From an uncultured Chthonomonas sp. (GTDB lineage: Bacteria; Armatimonadota; Chthonomonadetes; Chthonomonadales; CAJBBX01), in NCBI GenBank assembly GCA_903885605.1, contig CAISJD010000196.1, positions 1 through 64,000 on the forward strand: a stretch of 64,000 bases of DNA, given 5' to 3'. Shown here in pieces: positions 33,966-43,265 of this stretch (position 1 is the stretch's first letter; the number at the start of each line of letters is the position of its first letter). The notes under the pieces were generated by a model, which worked only from the letters and a program-made list of their open reading frames with translations, was not told where the DNA came from and did not search any database. A program made the position numbers and the translations under genes.

Positions 33966-35681
33966 ATGGGCCGCACAAGCCTCCTCCAGACGAATACCGT
34001 TACGTACCAGGAGCTGGTCGGCAACGGCCGGACCTTCCGCGTGCCGCCCTATCAGCGCGACTACTCGTGGACGCGCGATCAGTGGGAAGACCTCTGGAAC
34101 GACATCGTCGACATTCAAGGGGACCCGGACCAGCGCCACTATATGGGCGCCATCGTGGTGAAGGCGGAGTCCGATCGTGTCGTGCACGTGATCGACGGCC
34201 AGCAGCGCCTGGCCACCCTGGCCATCCTGACGCTCGCAGCGATCGGCCAACTCGAGTCCGGGCAGGACGACAGCGACGAGGTGATGCGCAACCGGGAGCG
34301 GGCACGGGCGCTGCGCAGCCGGTACATCGGCGAGAAGGACCCGGCATCGCTGACGGAAGTCAGCAAGTTCGAGATGAACGCATCCGACAACGGGCTCTTC
34401 CAGGACTACCTGGTGCAGCTCCGCCGCCCGGCCAGCCTCGGCGCGTTGACCCATTCCAACCGACTGCTGTACGACTGCTTCACGTTCTTTGCCGAACGGC
34501 TGGCGGACCTCGCCGAGCAGGGAGCCGACGGCGCGACCATCGCGGCGCTCGTCTCGGAGGTGGTGGCGCGCCGACTTCTCTTCATCCTGATCACGGTCGA
34601 TGACGAGGTGAGCGCCTATACGGTGTTCGAGACGCTGAACGCGCGCGGGCTTGAGCTGACCACCACTGACCTGCTGAAGAACTACCTCTGCTCCCGTATC
34701 CGCACAGACTCCGATCTGACTGCGGTGCAGCGGCGCTGGCAGCGGCTGGTGGCGACGATTCGGCACGAGATGGTCCCCGAGTTCCTGCGCTACCACTACC
34801 TGACCCTTGACCGCAAGGTCCGCTCGGCTCGCCTCTTCAAGCGCATCCGCACGGATGTCACCAATGCCGCGGGCGTCCTGCAACTGCTTGACCGGCTGGA
34901 GGCGAGGGCCCCGCTGTTTGAGGCGCTGGGGGATGCGTCCCACGGGTACTGGGCCGACTACCCCGGCGCCGCCCAGTACGTTCGTGAGTTGGCGCTGTTT
35001 GGCGCTCGGCAGATGACCCCGCTTCTTTTCGCGGCCGACGAGCGCCTCACGCCCGCCGAGTTCGTCAAGGTTCTCAAGCTGGTCGTAGCGTTGACGTTCC
35101 GGTTCACGGTCGTCTGCAGGCGCAACACGAACGATCTGGAGCCGGTTTACCACGACGCCGCCCGCGGCGTGCTGGAAGGTTCGGCGCAGACGGCGCGGCA
35201 GGTGTTCGACCTGCTCCGGCCGATGTACGTGGGGGACGCGCAGTTCCGCGCCGCGTTCTCCCAGCTGTCGCTGCCCACGTCCGGTCCGAGGCGCAAGGTG
35301 ACCCGATACATCGTCTGCCGGCTGGAGAGCGACAGATCGGGCCGCATCGTGGACTGGGAGACCGACCCATCGTCGATAGAGCATATCCTGCCGGAGAACC
35401 CCATCGATGCGTGGTACGGTGTCGTCCCGCAGACGAAGTGGGCCGACTGGGCTGGGCGGCTGGGCAACCTCGTCCTCCTGGAGCGCTCGCTGAACCGCGA
35501 TGCCGATAGGCTGTCCTTCGTCGACAAGCAGCTTCTCTATGCCCGGTCTGCCTATGCGTCCGCCCGGGAGTTGGGCGGCGCCGGCTTCACCGACTGGAGC
35601 GACGCGCAGATCGAGCGCCGCCAGGAGACGCTTGCGGCCACGGCGTGCCGCCTCTGGCGGTCCGACTTCGCCGACCCGTAG
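33966..35681 (+). CDS. DUF262/DUF1524 protein (GmrSD-type, type IV restriction-like)
   Basis: 571 residues. The N-terminal DUF262 (GmrS-like) part shows VPPYQRDYSWTRDQW (residues about 26-40) and VIDGQQRLATLA (about 75-86), the ParB-like nucleotide-binding/NTPase motif. The C-terminal DUF1524 (GmrD-like) nuclease part shows the His-Asn-type core SIEHILPENP near residue 470 and LGNLVLLERSLNRDA. In GmrSD this pair cuts glucosylated-hydroxymethylcytosine phage DNA; related single-chain proteins cover other modified DNA. It stands alone, with no methylase or other defence gene next to it. The start ATG has a weak site. Confidence 0.85.
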   Translation: MGRTSLLQTNTVTYQELVGNGRTFRVPPYQRDYSWTRDQWEDLWNDIVDIQGDPDQRHYMGAIVVKAESDRVVHVIDGQQRLATLAILTLAAIGQLESGQDDSDEVMRNRERARALRSRYIGEKDPASLTEVSKFEMNASDNGLFQDYLVQLRRPASLGALTHSNRLLYDCFTFFAERLADLAEQGADGATIAALVSEVVARRLLFILITVDDEVSAYTVFETLNARGLELTTTDLLKNYLCSRIRTDSDLTAVQRRWQRLVATIRHEMVPEFLRYHYLTLDRKVRSARLFKRIRTDVTNAAGVLQLLDRLEARAPLFEALGDASHGYWADYPGAAQYVRELALFGARQMTPLLFAADERLTPAEFVKVLKLVVALTFRFTVVCRRNTNDLEPVYHDAARGVLEGSAQTARQVFDLLRPMYVGDAQFRAAFSQLSLPTSGPRRKVTRYIVCRLESDRSGRIVDWETDPSSIEHILPENPIDAWYGVVPQTKWADWAGRLGNLVLLERSLNRDADRLSFVDKQLLYARSAYASARELGGAGFTDWSDAQIERRQETLAATACRLWRSDFADP

Positions 35682-35723
35682 CGCAACCCAGATCGTGATG
35701 CCCGCCGCTGGTATCCTGTTCGC

Positions 35724-36737
35724 ATGAACGCCGCCCTCCTTGAGGTCACCGACCTGCAGAAGCGATTCGCCGTCACGCGGCGCCAGGGGCTCCGCACGAT
35801 CCACGAGACCGTGCGGGCCGTGGACGGGGTGGACCTGCGCCTGCAGGCCGGCGAGACGTTCGGGCTGGTGGGTGAGAGCGGCTGCGGCAAGAGCACCGCG
35901 GGGCGGGCCATCCTGCGGCTGATCGAGCCCAGCGGCGGCGCGGTGCGGTTCGAGGGTGTCGACCTGCTGAGCCTCGGACCCGAGGCCCTCCGGCAGACGC
36001 GGCGGCGGCTCGGCATGGTCTTCCAGGACCCTATGTCGGCGCTGAACCCGCGCATGAGCGTCGGCGAGGCCGTGGCGGAGCCGCTGGTGGTGCACCAGAC
36101 GGTCGACCGCCGGCAGGCCCGCGAGCGCGTGGCCACACTGCTGGCGCAGGTGGGGCTGGAGCCCTCCCACATGTCGCGCTACCCGCACGAGTTCTCCGGG
36201 GGACAGAGGCAGCGGATCGGCATCGCCCGCGCCATCGCCACCGAGCCGCGGCTCCTGGTGCTGGACGAGCCGATCTCGGCGCTGGATGTCTCCGTGCGGG
36301 CGCAGGTTCTGAACCTGCTGATGGACCTGCAGGAGAGCCTCGGCATGGCCTACCTGCTGATCGCCCACGACCTCTCGGTGGTGCGGCACGCCTGCAGCCG
36401 CGTCGCGGTCATGTACCTGGGCATCATCGTGGAGGAGGGGCCGGCCGAGACGCTCTTCTCCAGCCCCCTGCACCCCTACACGCGTGCGCTCGCCATGGCG
36501 GCGCCGTCGCCGAATCCCACGCGCCGCGCCGTGCGGGCACCGCTGCAGGGCGACGTGCCCACCTCGGTGGAGATCCCCTCCGGCTGCCGCTTCCGCACCC
36601 GCTGCCCGCTCGCGGTCGCCCGATGCGCCGAGGAGCGCCCCCCGCTCATCGAGGCGGCGCCCGGACGGCGAGTGGCCTGCTTCCGGGCAGGCGAGGCCCC
36701 GGAGGCTACGGCTCCGCCGCCAGCGCCCCGCGCATGA
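35724..36737 (+). CDS. oligopeptide/dipeptide ABC transporter ATP-binding protein (OppF/DppF-like)
   Basis: 337 residues. Motifs: Walker [18 protein letters not shown]-loop [14 protein letters not shown], signature [14 protein letters not shown], Walker [14 protein letters not shown] and H-loop [10 protein letters not shown]. The C-terminal oligopeptide-HPY extension ([16 protein letters not shown]) marks the Opp/Dpp group. No permeases or binding protein are next to it, so it is an orphan in this window. No clear ribosome site precedes the ATG at 35724. Its last 32 bp overlap the convergent GH84 gene. Confidence 0.88.
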   Translation: MNAALLEVTDLQKRFAVTRRQGLRTIHETVRAVDGVDLRLQAGETFGLVGESGCGKSTAGRAILRLIEPSGGAVRFEGVDLLSLGPEALRQTRRRLGMVFQDPMSALNPRMSVGEAVAEPLVVHQTVDRRQARERVATLLAQVGLEPSHMSRYPHEFSGGQRQRIGIARAIATEPRLLVLDEPISALDVSVRAQVLNLLMDLQESLGMAYLLIAHDLSVVRHACSRVAVMYLGIIVEEGPAETLFSSPLHPYTRALAMAAPSPNPTRRAVRAPLQGDVPTSVEIPSGCRFRTRCPLAVARCAEERPPLIEAAPGRRVACFRAGEAPEATAPPPAPRA

Positions 36738-38454
36738 AGGCTACATCGGCGGCCAGCGTTCGGCCCTCGGCGCGGTAACGGCCCGGGAAAGTGCGCCGCA
36801 GGTCGCGGAGCAGCTTCTCCATGGCGTCGGTGTAGGCCTCGGCGGCTGAGCGGCCCTGCGGCAGGGCGATGAGCTTCACGAACCGGTCGCGCACGGGGTT
36901 CGTGGACGTACTGGGCGGCGCGTAGAGCAGGAAGCCCGGATAGGCCTCCACCAGCCGCCGCAGGCAGTCGGCCCGCGCCCGCGAACCCGCGCAGAGCAGC
37001 AGCGCCTGGCCGATGGACTCCTCTGGGTCGTAGGCCGCCGGGTTGTAGGCGTACTCCGCACAGGTGAGCATGGGGAGCCGGTTGGCCTCGTCCTGGGTGC
37101 ACATGGAGTTGCTCATGTAGCCCTCGGCGGCGCGGCAGAGGTCGGGGTCGCGGTTCACCAACGGGCCCAAGTGCATGGTCGGCGTGTTGTCGTTCACCGG
37201 GTAGTTGTCCCAGATGAAGAGCTTGTGGCCGGCCGTTGCGCCGTAGGCTTCGGCGGCCTTGCGGGTGATGCCGCCCACCACGCCCGCGCCGGTCCAGAAG
37301 AGCCGCACGTCGGGGTCCAGTTCGCGGGCCAGCGTCCGCAGGTAGGTCCGCTCGGCAGGGTCGCCGCCGTCGCCCCAATAGATGGTCGGCGTGAAGATCA
37401 TGCGGGCGCCGGGGTCCTTGCGCTTCAGGCGGCGCGTCAGTTCGTTCACCACGCGGGCCTGGCCGGAGGGGTCGATCCCCTGGCTGATGTCGTCCAGCGA
37501 GACGTTGAACCAGCGCACCCCCCGCGACTGCGCCCAGGCGTAGTGGCGCCAGAGGGCCTCCAGGTCGGCGGCCGAGCTGTAGTCCAGCGGCCGGGCGCTG
37601 CTCAGGTTAGGGTTCATGCTGAAGCAGAAGGCGATGCCCGCCGCCGCGCATCTGCGCATCACCTGCTCATATGCCCGGCGCTTCGCCGACGGCAGCGGCT
37701 CCCACCAGCGGTTGGAGCGTGCGTCGCCGAAGGGGAAATGCTCCACGTCGAACATGCTCGCGTAGCAGTTCATGAGGAAGTTCATGCGGCCCTTCACGAG
37801 CCACGGAATCTCGGCCAGGTACTGCTCGGGGCGCCACATCCAGCCCTTGATGCCGCGCACCGCAAAGCCCGGCTCGGCGCCGGCCGGCAGCAGCCTGGGG
37901 AAGGGACGCGCTACCGGGATGGTCGCTCGGAAGTCCCGCGCGAGGTCGCGGCGGAACACGAAGCCCGGCGGCGCGACGGCGCATCGGGCCACCATGAACC
38001 AGGGCGGCATGCCGACGCGCCCCTCTTGCTCCCGGTTCTCGATGCGGAGCGTGTTGTCGCCGGGCTTGAGCAGGCCGTCGGGGATGGGCCAACTCCGCAC
38101 CTGCCAGCCCTTATCGGGGAAGCCGCTCTTGCCCGCGAAGAGCTCACGCCCATTGAGCATGACAGCGATGGCGCACTGGCCCTGGAAGTCGTCGTCGACG
38201 GCCTTGAGGTAGAGGCGGAGAGGGTCCGCAGGCCAGACGTCCCGGCGAAAGCGCCCTTCCATGACAGACCGACCGCCTGTGGGAGCGGCGTAGACGAAGT
38301 TGCAGCGCAGTTCCGAGCCGCGAATGCCGCCGAAGAGGTCGGCCGCGCCGCCGATCAGGTCGCCGCCGGCCAGTTCCGAGGCGGGCGACTGGGCTCCGGC
38401 GGCGGTTGCGGGACAGAGCGCCGCCAGCGCCGCCGCCAGGGGTTTCCATCGCAT
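36706..38454 (-). CDS. secreted GH84 beta-N-acetylglucosaminidase-like enzyme
   Basis: 582 residues from the ATG at 38454 with a signal peptide ([18 protein letters not shown]). A beta-sandwich (about 40-170) precedes a barrel. [11 protein letters not shown] carries the Asp-Asp catalytic pair of GH84, which works by substrate-assisted catalysis on N-acetylhexosaminides. [17 protein letters not shown], then [13 protein letters not shown] and PLVNRDPDL, are strong family signatures. Known substrates are O-GlcNAc, hyaluronan or beta-GlcNAc. It starts 5 bp after the stop of the upstream secreted gene, so it is probably coupled to it. Its end overlaps the ABC gene by 32 bp. Confidence 0.85.
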   Translation of the reverse strand: MRWKPLAAALAALCPATAAGAQSPASELAGGDLIGGAADLFGGIRGSELRCNFVYAAPTGGRSVMEGRFRRDVWPADPLRLYLKAVDDDFQGQCAIAVMLNGRELFAGKSGFPDKGWQVRSWPIPDGLLKPGDNTLRIENREQEGRVGMPPWFMVARCAVAPPGFVFRRDLARDFRATIPVARPFPRLLPAGAEPGFAVRGIKGWMWRPEQYLAEIPWLVKGRMNFLMNCYASMFDVEHFPFGDARSNRWWEPLPSAKRRAYEQVMRRCAAAGIAFCFSMNPNLSSARPLDYSSAADLEALWRHYAWAQSRGVRWFNVSLDDISQGIDPSGQARVVNELTRRLKRKDPGARMIFTPTIYWGDGGDPAERTYLRTLARELDPDVRLFWTGAGVVGGITRKAAEAYGATAGHKLFIWDNYPVNDNTPTMHLGPLVNRDPDLCRAAEGYMSNSMCTQDEANRLPMLTCAEYAYNPAAYDPEESIGQALLLCAGSRARADCLRRLVEAYPGFLLYAPPSTSTNPVRDRFVKLIALPQGRSAAEAYTDAMEKLLRDLRRTFPGRYRAEGRTLAADVAFMRGALAAEP

Positions 38455-38459
38455 GGCGG

Positions 38460-39335
38460 TCAATCGACCTTGATGAGAAGACGCTGGATTTGCCGGTTGA
38501 TGCCCGCGTTGGTCTTCTGCCGCTCTCGAAGGATACTGGCGTCGGTATCGCGGCCGTGCTTGAAGGTGCCCGCCACGGTTCCGGTCCGCTCCTCGGCCGC
38601 CCGCACCTCGGCCTGAAGCCACTTCATGTTGATCTCGATGGAGTTCTGCACCTTCTGCAGGATGGGTACCGCCTTGGCGAACTGCGCCACGGGGGCCCGG
38701 AAGACGATGGTGCTCTTGCTCTTCCAGAGCCCGATGCCCAGCTTGATGCTGTCCTCCACCGCCGCGAACATGACCTGCCGGTAGCGGACGCCGCCCTCGG
38801 TGTACTCCACGGCGACGAGCGAGGCCTGGTAGACCAGCGGAAGCGTGACGCCCATGAGCGCCCGAAGCTTGTTGAGCGCGGCCTCGGCCTCGGGCACGGA
38901 AGCCTGGCTCAGCACGCGGACGTTCTGCGCCGCGGGCGAGGTGCGCGGGAGGATCACCTGCAGCAGGTAGTTGGCGGGGCCGATGCGCGGCATGGAGAGG
39001 CAGCCGTTGCACTGCGAGCCAGGCGGGAAGGCGCCTCCCGCCGGGGATGAGGTCATGTCGATGAACTGCACGTCGGGCAGCCACATGCCCCGGATGGAGC
39101 CTGCGGCGTTGTTCTGCACGGTCCACTCGACCTTGGCTTCGGTGGCGTTCACGGCGCCGGCCACGTCGGGGCCCCAGTGGGTGACGCCGCCGGTCACCTT
39201 CCAGCCGGCGGGCACCTGCGCGGTGAAGGCTTTCTGGTTGCGCTCAACGTACTTCACGAACTTGGTCTGCCCCGCAGCCGGCAGCGAGCCGACCACGCAG
39301 GACAGAAGCAGGACAGTGCGAAGCGATCGAACCAT
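38460..39335 (-). CDS. secreted protein of unknown function, upstream of GH84
   Basis: 291 residues from the ATG at 39335 with GGAGG upstream. A signal peptide (LRTVLLLSCVVGSLPAAGQ) is followed by a body that opens QVPAGWKVTGGVTHWGPD, includes FIDMTSSPAGG and continues with YTEGGVRYRQVMFAAVEDS. It looks like an alpha/beta stress- or lipid-related secreted domain, but I do not recognise the family. A CNGC pair (about residues 107-110) may form a disulfide. It is transcribed into the GH84 gene. Confidence 0.7.
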   Translation of the reverse strand: MVRSLRTVLLLSCVVGSLPAAGQTKFVKYVERNQKAFTAQVPAGWKVTGGVTHWGPDVAGAVNATEAKVEWTVQNNAAGSIRGMWLPDVQFIDMTSSPAGGAFPPGSQCNGCLSMPRIGPANYLLQVILPRTSPAAQNVRVLSQASVPEAEAALNKLRALMGVTLPLVYQASLVAVEYTEGGVRYRQVMFAAVEDSIKLGIGLWKSKSTIVFRAPVAQFAKAVPILQKVQNSIEINMKWLQAEVRAAEERTGTVAGTFKHGRDTDASILRERQKTNAGINRQIQRLLIKVD

Positions 39336-39487
39336 GTGGTTCCTCCGAAGTGACGGCTTCCCGGAATGGGTGCGGCGTCTTGCCTGCACGGAGGGTAGAT
39401 ACGCCCCGCACCGCGGGATCACCTGCCGGAGGCGGCTACGGGACTGAGGAACCGGGGGGAGGCAGGTCGGTCGGGCACTGCGCTCAA

Positions 39488-39541
39488 TGATGTCATTGGG
39501 GTCATGGTGTTGACCTTGGTGACGTTATTGACGGTGTTGTC
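39488..39541. repeat. six-copy degenerate 9-bp repeat
   Basis: TGATGTCAT, TGGGGTCAT, GGTGTTGAC, CTTGGTGAC, GTTATTGAC and GGTGTTGTC follow each other with a conserved G[TA]C at the unit end. It resembles the TTGACGCCG array at 15093 and lies between two divergently spaced leftward genes, within the 228-bp gap 39336-39563. Confidence 0.6.
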
Positions 39542-39563
39542 GATCAGGCGGCAGTGCGGCGGA

Positions 39564-39836
39564 TCATGCCTCGGTGCGCACCAGGCTACCGCCCACGGCG
39601 TACACCGCGTTGTAGCCGATCCTCGCGCCGTACAGCGCGGCGCCCGGGTGCGTTGCCAGCAGGGGAGAACCCGCGCTGATCAGGTCGTCGCCGATCGCGT
39701 AGGCGCCTGTATCGACGTCGATGGACACGATGCGTCCGATGTTCTCCGGCACCTCAACGAGAGGCCGAACGCGCCGTTCGTAGATATCGCGGCCTCGCCG
39801 CGTGATCTCGGCGCCGCTGTAACGTGGATGGGGCAT
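39564..39836 (-). CDS. small conserved-type cytosolic protein
   Basis: 90 residues with a perfect AGGAGGT before the ATG at 39836, so it is clearly a gene. EITRRGRDIYERRVRPLVE, then YAIGDDLISAGSPLLATHP and ALYGARIGYNAVYAVGGS, resemble the small proteins of toxin-antitoxin-like or metal-dependent families with a GDD and GYN pattern. I have no reliable function. It could be the antitoxin-like half of a pair whose partner is absent here, or a house protein. It sits alone between a 9-bp repeat array and a divergent gene. Confidence 0.6.
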   Translation of the reverse strand: MPHPRYSGAEITRRGRDIYERRVRPLVEVPENIGRIVSIDVDTGAYAIGDDLISAGSPLLATHPGAALYGARIGYNAVYAVGGSLVRTEA

Positions 39837-39978
39837 ACGCCACCTCCTGCGAGTGTCAGTCGGCCCATCATGGATCGGACCGCAGACCACATGGCCATTG
39901 TAGCCCAACCGCATACGCCTTCACCTGCCCCCGCCGGGTAGGCTGTGAGCGTCCTATGCCTGCGCCAAGGAGTTCCTT

Positions 39979-40920
39979 ATGCCTGCCATGCTGTTGCCCG
40001 CCCTGCTCTGGGCGTTCGCCTTGCCGACGGGATCGCCGCCCGCCGCCCGGCTGATCATCGCGTCGGAACGGGGCGCCGGCGGCGTGCTTCAGCTCTACCT
40101 GGCCGCCGCTGACGGTTCCGGGGCGAGGCGCATCACGCACGGCGATGCCGTGGAGCCCGAGGGCGTCTTCTCGCCGGACGGAGCGCGCATCGCCTGCACG
40201 GTGGCGGACCCGGTGCGCAACACCTCGGACATCGCCGTCATGGCCGCCGACGGCACGGGATTGCGCCGCATTGCGGTTGCTTCGGGCAAGGAGCAGTGCT
40301 GCTCCCCGACCTGGTCGCCGGACGGCAAGCGCATCGCCTACGCTGTGCTGACCCGGCCGAGCCGCGGCGAGGCGGCCTGCCATGTCTGGGTTGCCCCGGC
40401 CGACGGCGGAGCCGCCACGCGGCTGGGTGAGGGCATGCTGCCGGCCTGGTCGCCGGACGGTAGGACGATCCTCTGCACCGTGGTCTCCGCCGGGCCGGGC
40501 GAGAAGAAGCCCGCCATCTACCGTATGGACGCCGACGGCGGACATCCCGGCCTGATGCTGCCCGACGCCGCCATGGCCGCCTGGTCGCCCGACGGCAGGC
40601 GCGTCGCCTTCATCGGCATCGGCGAGCGCGGCTCCATGAACCTCTTCACATGCGCCCCCGACGGCGCCGACCGCAAGCAGTTGACCAGGCTGGATGACCC
40701 CTTCGTCTGCGGCCCGCAGTGGACGCAGGACGGCAGGTCGATCCTCTTCACCGACGCAGCCAGGCCGAAGCCGGGAGCCGCCGAGCCTTCGATCCACGTC
40801 TACTCCGTGCCCGCGCAGGGCGGCAAGGCCAGACAGATCACCCGGGAGGGCGGCATGAGCTTCGTGGGCAACGGCAGCGGCATCTTCCTTCTGATGGCCG
40901 TGCTGGCCGGGCCCGGTTAG
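39979..40920 (+). CDS. secreted TolB-like WD40/PD40 beta-propeller protein
   Basis: 313 residues with AAGGAG upstream of the ATG and a signal peptide (MLLPALLWAFALPTGS). Repeated SPDG motifs (EPEGVFSPDGARIA, SPTWSPDGKRIAY, LPAWSPDGRTILC, MAAWSPDGRRVAF, GPQWTQDGRSILF) form a six-bladed propeller of the TolB/PD40 type. It probably binds a partner or reports on it in the periplasm. The stop is directly followed by the GTG start of the CehA-like gene, so the two are coupled. Confidence 0.85.
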   Translation: MPAMLLPALLWAFALPTGSPPAARLIIASERGAGGVLQLYLAAADGSGARRITHGDAVEPEGVFSPDGARIACTVADPVRNTSDIAVMAADGTGLRRIAVASGKEQCCSPTWSPDGKRIAYAVLTRPSRGEAACHVWVAPADGGAATRLGEGMLPAWSPDGRTILCTVVSAGPGEKKPAIYRMDADGGHPGLMLPDAAMAAWSPDGRRVAFIGIGERGSMNLFTCAPDGADRKQLTRLDDPFVCGPQWTQDGRSILFTDAARPKPGAAEPSIHVYSVPAQGGKARQITREGGMSFVGNGSGIFLLMAVLAGPG

Positions 40921-42603
40921 GTGGGAGCGGAGTTGGTGCGCGTCCATCTCACGGTCCGTGACGAGAGGGGGGACCCGTCTCCGTTCCGGGTCGATGTGCG
41001 GGTAGCCGGCGCACGGACGCGGCATGCCTGGAGCATCGACGGGTGCGCCGAGCTCGAGGCGCCGCCGGGAGCCACGCTGCGGGTGAGCCGGGGCTTTGAC
41101 CACGACGCCGTGGACCTGACCGTCGGGCCTGACGACCAGCGGCTGGAGGCCGTCCTCGTTCGGCGGTTCGACGCACGGAAGTGGGGCTGGTACGGCGGCG
41201 ACAACCATGTGCATGTGGTGCATGACCCGTCCACGGACCCCTCTCTCGATATCGCCTACGGAGCGCGGCTGGCCCGGGCCGAGGGGCTCGACACCATCCA
41301 ACTCGCGTACCAGTGGGAACCCACGGGCGCCTGGCCCGCCGCCGCCGAGCTGGATGACCGGTGCCGCCGCGCCGCGCTGCCCGGCCTTGCCGTGGGCTGG
41401 AACGTCGAGACGCCCAAGTCCTACCCCGGTGAGGACCATGGCGGCGAGGAGGGCGACCTCCACTGCCTGGGCCACGGCTGGACGGCGGGCCTGACGGACA
41501 TCTCGCGCGGGCCGGGGTGGTTCCACTCGGGGCCCAACTACCGCGTGCTGCAGGAGGTGGCCAAGCAGGGCGGCGTGGCCGGGGTCGCGCATCCCACGCG
41601 CAGCTGGACCCACAAGGGCAACCTCGTCTCCAACCGCAACGCCGAACTCCCGTTCGACATGGTGGCCGGGGCGCCCTATGCGGCCATCGACATCCTGAAC
41701 GACGGGCCCGCGGGCTTCTTCGCCGACGAGCGGGTCTGGTACACGCTCCTCAACCAGGGGTACCGCATCGCCGGCACGGCCAACAGCGACGCCTGCCTCG
41801 ATCGGGGTAACGCCCCCGGCCGGCTGCGCACCTACGTGCAGGTACGCGGCGGCTTCACCTGGGGCAAGATGGTCGAGGCCATACGGGCGGGACGCGTCGT
41901 GGCCAGCTCCGGCCCCTTCGTGCGCTGGAGCGTGTCCGGGAGGCCACCGGGGTCCGAGTTCGCGGCCGATGGCCGCGTGCGGCGAGCCGTCATGCGCGTC
42001 TGGTCCGCCCCGCAACCCGCCGAGCGGCTCACGGCGGTGCAGCTGATCCGCTGCGGCGAGGTGGTGCGCGCCTGGGACCTGCGGAGCCTCGGCCTGCGGA
42101 GCTGGTCGGGGGCCTTCGACCTGCGGGCCGACGAGTTCGCCTGGTACACGTTGCGGGTCCTGTCCCATCCCACCGACACGCCGGAAGCGCCGCCGTCGGT
42201 GGCTGTGGGAGGCGTCATCTGGTTCCTGCCGCCCGGCTTCCGCCGGCCCGAGCCGACGCCGGCCCGCGTCGACCTCAGCGTTGCGGACGAGGCCGGGCGG
42301 CCCGTGCCCGGCGCCGCCGTGGCGGTCATCGACGCGGAGAGCGAGGTCGCGCGCATTGCCACGGACGCCGACGGCCGGGTCCGCATCACCGCGCCCGCCA
42401 CGGCATGCCTCGCCGTGACGGCAGCCGGCTTCGCGCCGGAGGAGCGGCGCCTCTTCACCGACTGCCCGGAAATCATGGAGGCCTGCATCGACATCGACAC
42501 CGCCGGGGCGAGCCTGCACCAGCCGGCCACGTACGACCGGATGCGGCGCCTCCTGGGCGACCTTCGGCTGCGCGTCACGCTCCGGCCCATGCCGTCCGCT
42601 TGA
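40921..42603 (+). CDS. CehA/McbA-family metallohydrolase (PHP-like) with C-terminal regulatory beta-domain
   Basis: 560 residues starting at GTG directly after the upstream stop, so translation is likely coupled. YGGDNHVHVVHD (residues about 95-106) is the PHP/CehA metal site (D-H-H). LHCLGHGW, GVAGVAHPTRSW and IAGTANSDACLD complete a binuclear metal hydrolase. The C-terminal part (RVDLSVADEAGRPVPGAAV) is a carboxypeptidase-regulatory-like beta-domain. CehA-type enzymes cleave carbamate or other esters; the substrate here is unknown. No signal peptide is visible, which is odd beside an exported partner. Confidence 0.75.
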   Translation: MGAELVRVHLTVRDERGDPSPFRVDVRVAGARTRHAWSIDGCAELEAPPGATLRVSRGFDHDAVDLTVGPDDQRLEAVLVRRFDARKWGWYGGDNHVHVVHDPSTDPSLDIAYGARLARAEGLDTIQLAYQWEPTGAWPAAAELDDRCRRAALPGLAVGWNVETPKSYPGEDHGGEEGDLHCLGHGWTAGLTDISRGPGWFHSGPNYRVLQEVAKQGGVAGVAHPTRSWTHKGNLVSNRNAELPFDMVAGAPYAAIDILNDGPAGFFADERVWYTLLNQGYRIAGTANSDACLDRGNAPGRLRTYVQVRGGFTWGKMVEAIRAGRVVASSGPFVRWSVSGRPPGSEFAADGRVRRAVMRVWSAPQPAERLTAVQLIRCGEVVRAWDLRSLGLRSWSGAFDLRADEFAWYTLRVLSHPTDTPEAPPSVAVGGVIWFLPPGFRRPEPTPARVDLSVADEAGRPVPGAAVAVIDAESEVARIATDADGRVRITAPATACLAVTAAGFAPEERRLFTDCPEIMEACIDIDTAGASLHQPATYDRMRRLLGDLRLRVTLRPMPSA

Positions 42604-42665
42604 AGGCTTCCGTGTATGCTAAGTGAAAGGGCCGCGCCGCTGCATCCAACAGGCAGGAGGAGAGG

Positions 42666-43253
42666 TTGGCAGCAGCGACGGCGGCCGGAACCGGGATCAC
42701 CACTGGATTGAGCGCCGGCGCCACCGACAGGTTAGCGGATGCACGATTGCTCGCCGACGCACGGGCGGGCGATGGGCGTGCGCTCGGCCGGCTGCTGGAG
42801 CCCCACGAGGCGCCCCTCTACCGGCTCTGCCTGGGAGTGCTGCACCACCCGCAGGACGCCGAGGACGCCGTGCAGGAGGCCTTCATCCGGGCGATCAAGT
42901 CGCTGGGCGGCTTCCGAGCCGACGCCGGCCTGCGCACATGGCTCTACCGGATCGCGCTCAACGTCTGCCTGGAGCGCAAGCGGAGCGCCAGGCCCGTGGA
43001 GCCGCTCTACGAGGAGACACTGGTGACCGAGGCCGGCTCGCTCGAGGACGCCGCGCTGGCCCGCATGCGGGCGATGCAGGCGCTGGCCACCCTCAAGCCG
43101 CACCACCGGGCCGCGCTGGTGATGAAGGAAGTCGAAGGCTTCAGCGTCGAGGAGATCGGCGCCGCCATGGGCTGGAACCGCAAGAAGGCCGAGAATGAGC
43201 TGTACCAGGCACGCCGCGCCCTGGCCGAGTGGCGGCTGGCGCAGCAGGAGTAA
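42666..43253 (+). CDS. ECF-type RNA polymerase sigma factor
   Basis: 195 residues from a TTG at 42666 preceded by CAGGAGGAGAGG, so the TTG start is supported. Sigma-70 region 2 (LYRLCLGVLHHPQDAEDAVQEAFIRA, then FRADAGLRTWLYRIALNVC) and region 4 (LKPHHRAALVMKEVEGFSVEEIGAAMGWNRKKAENELYQARRA) are both present with the normal ECF spacing. It directs transcription under envelope stress in that class. The next gene, 12 bp away, encodes its probable anti-sigma factor. Confidence 0.95.
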   Translation: MAAATAAGTGITTGLSAGATDRLADARLLADARAGDGRALGRLLEPHEAPLYRLCLGVLHHPQDAEDAVQEAFIRAIKSLGGFRADAGLRTWLYRIALNVCLERKRSARPVEPLYEETLVTEAGSLEDAALARMRAMQALATLKPHHRAALVMKEVEGFSVEEIGAAMGWNRKKAENELYQARRALAEWRLAQQE

Positions 43254-43265
43254 CGGGACAGACTG

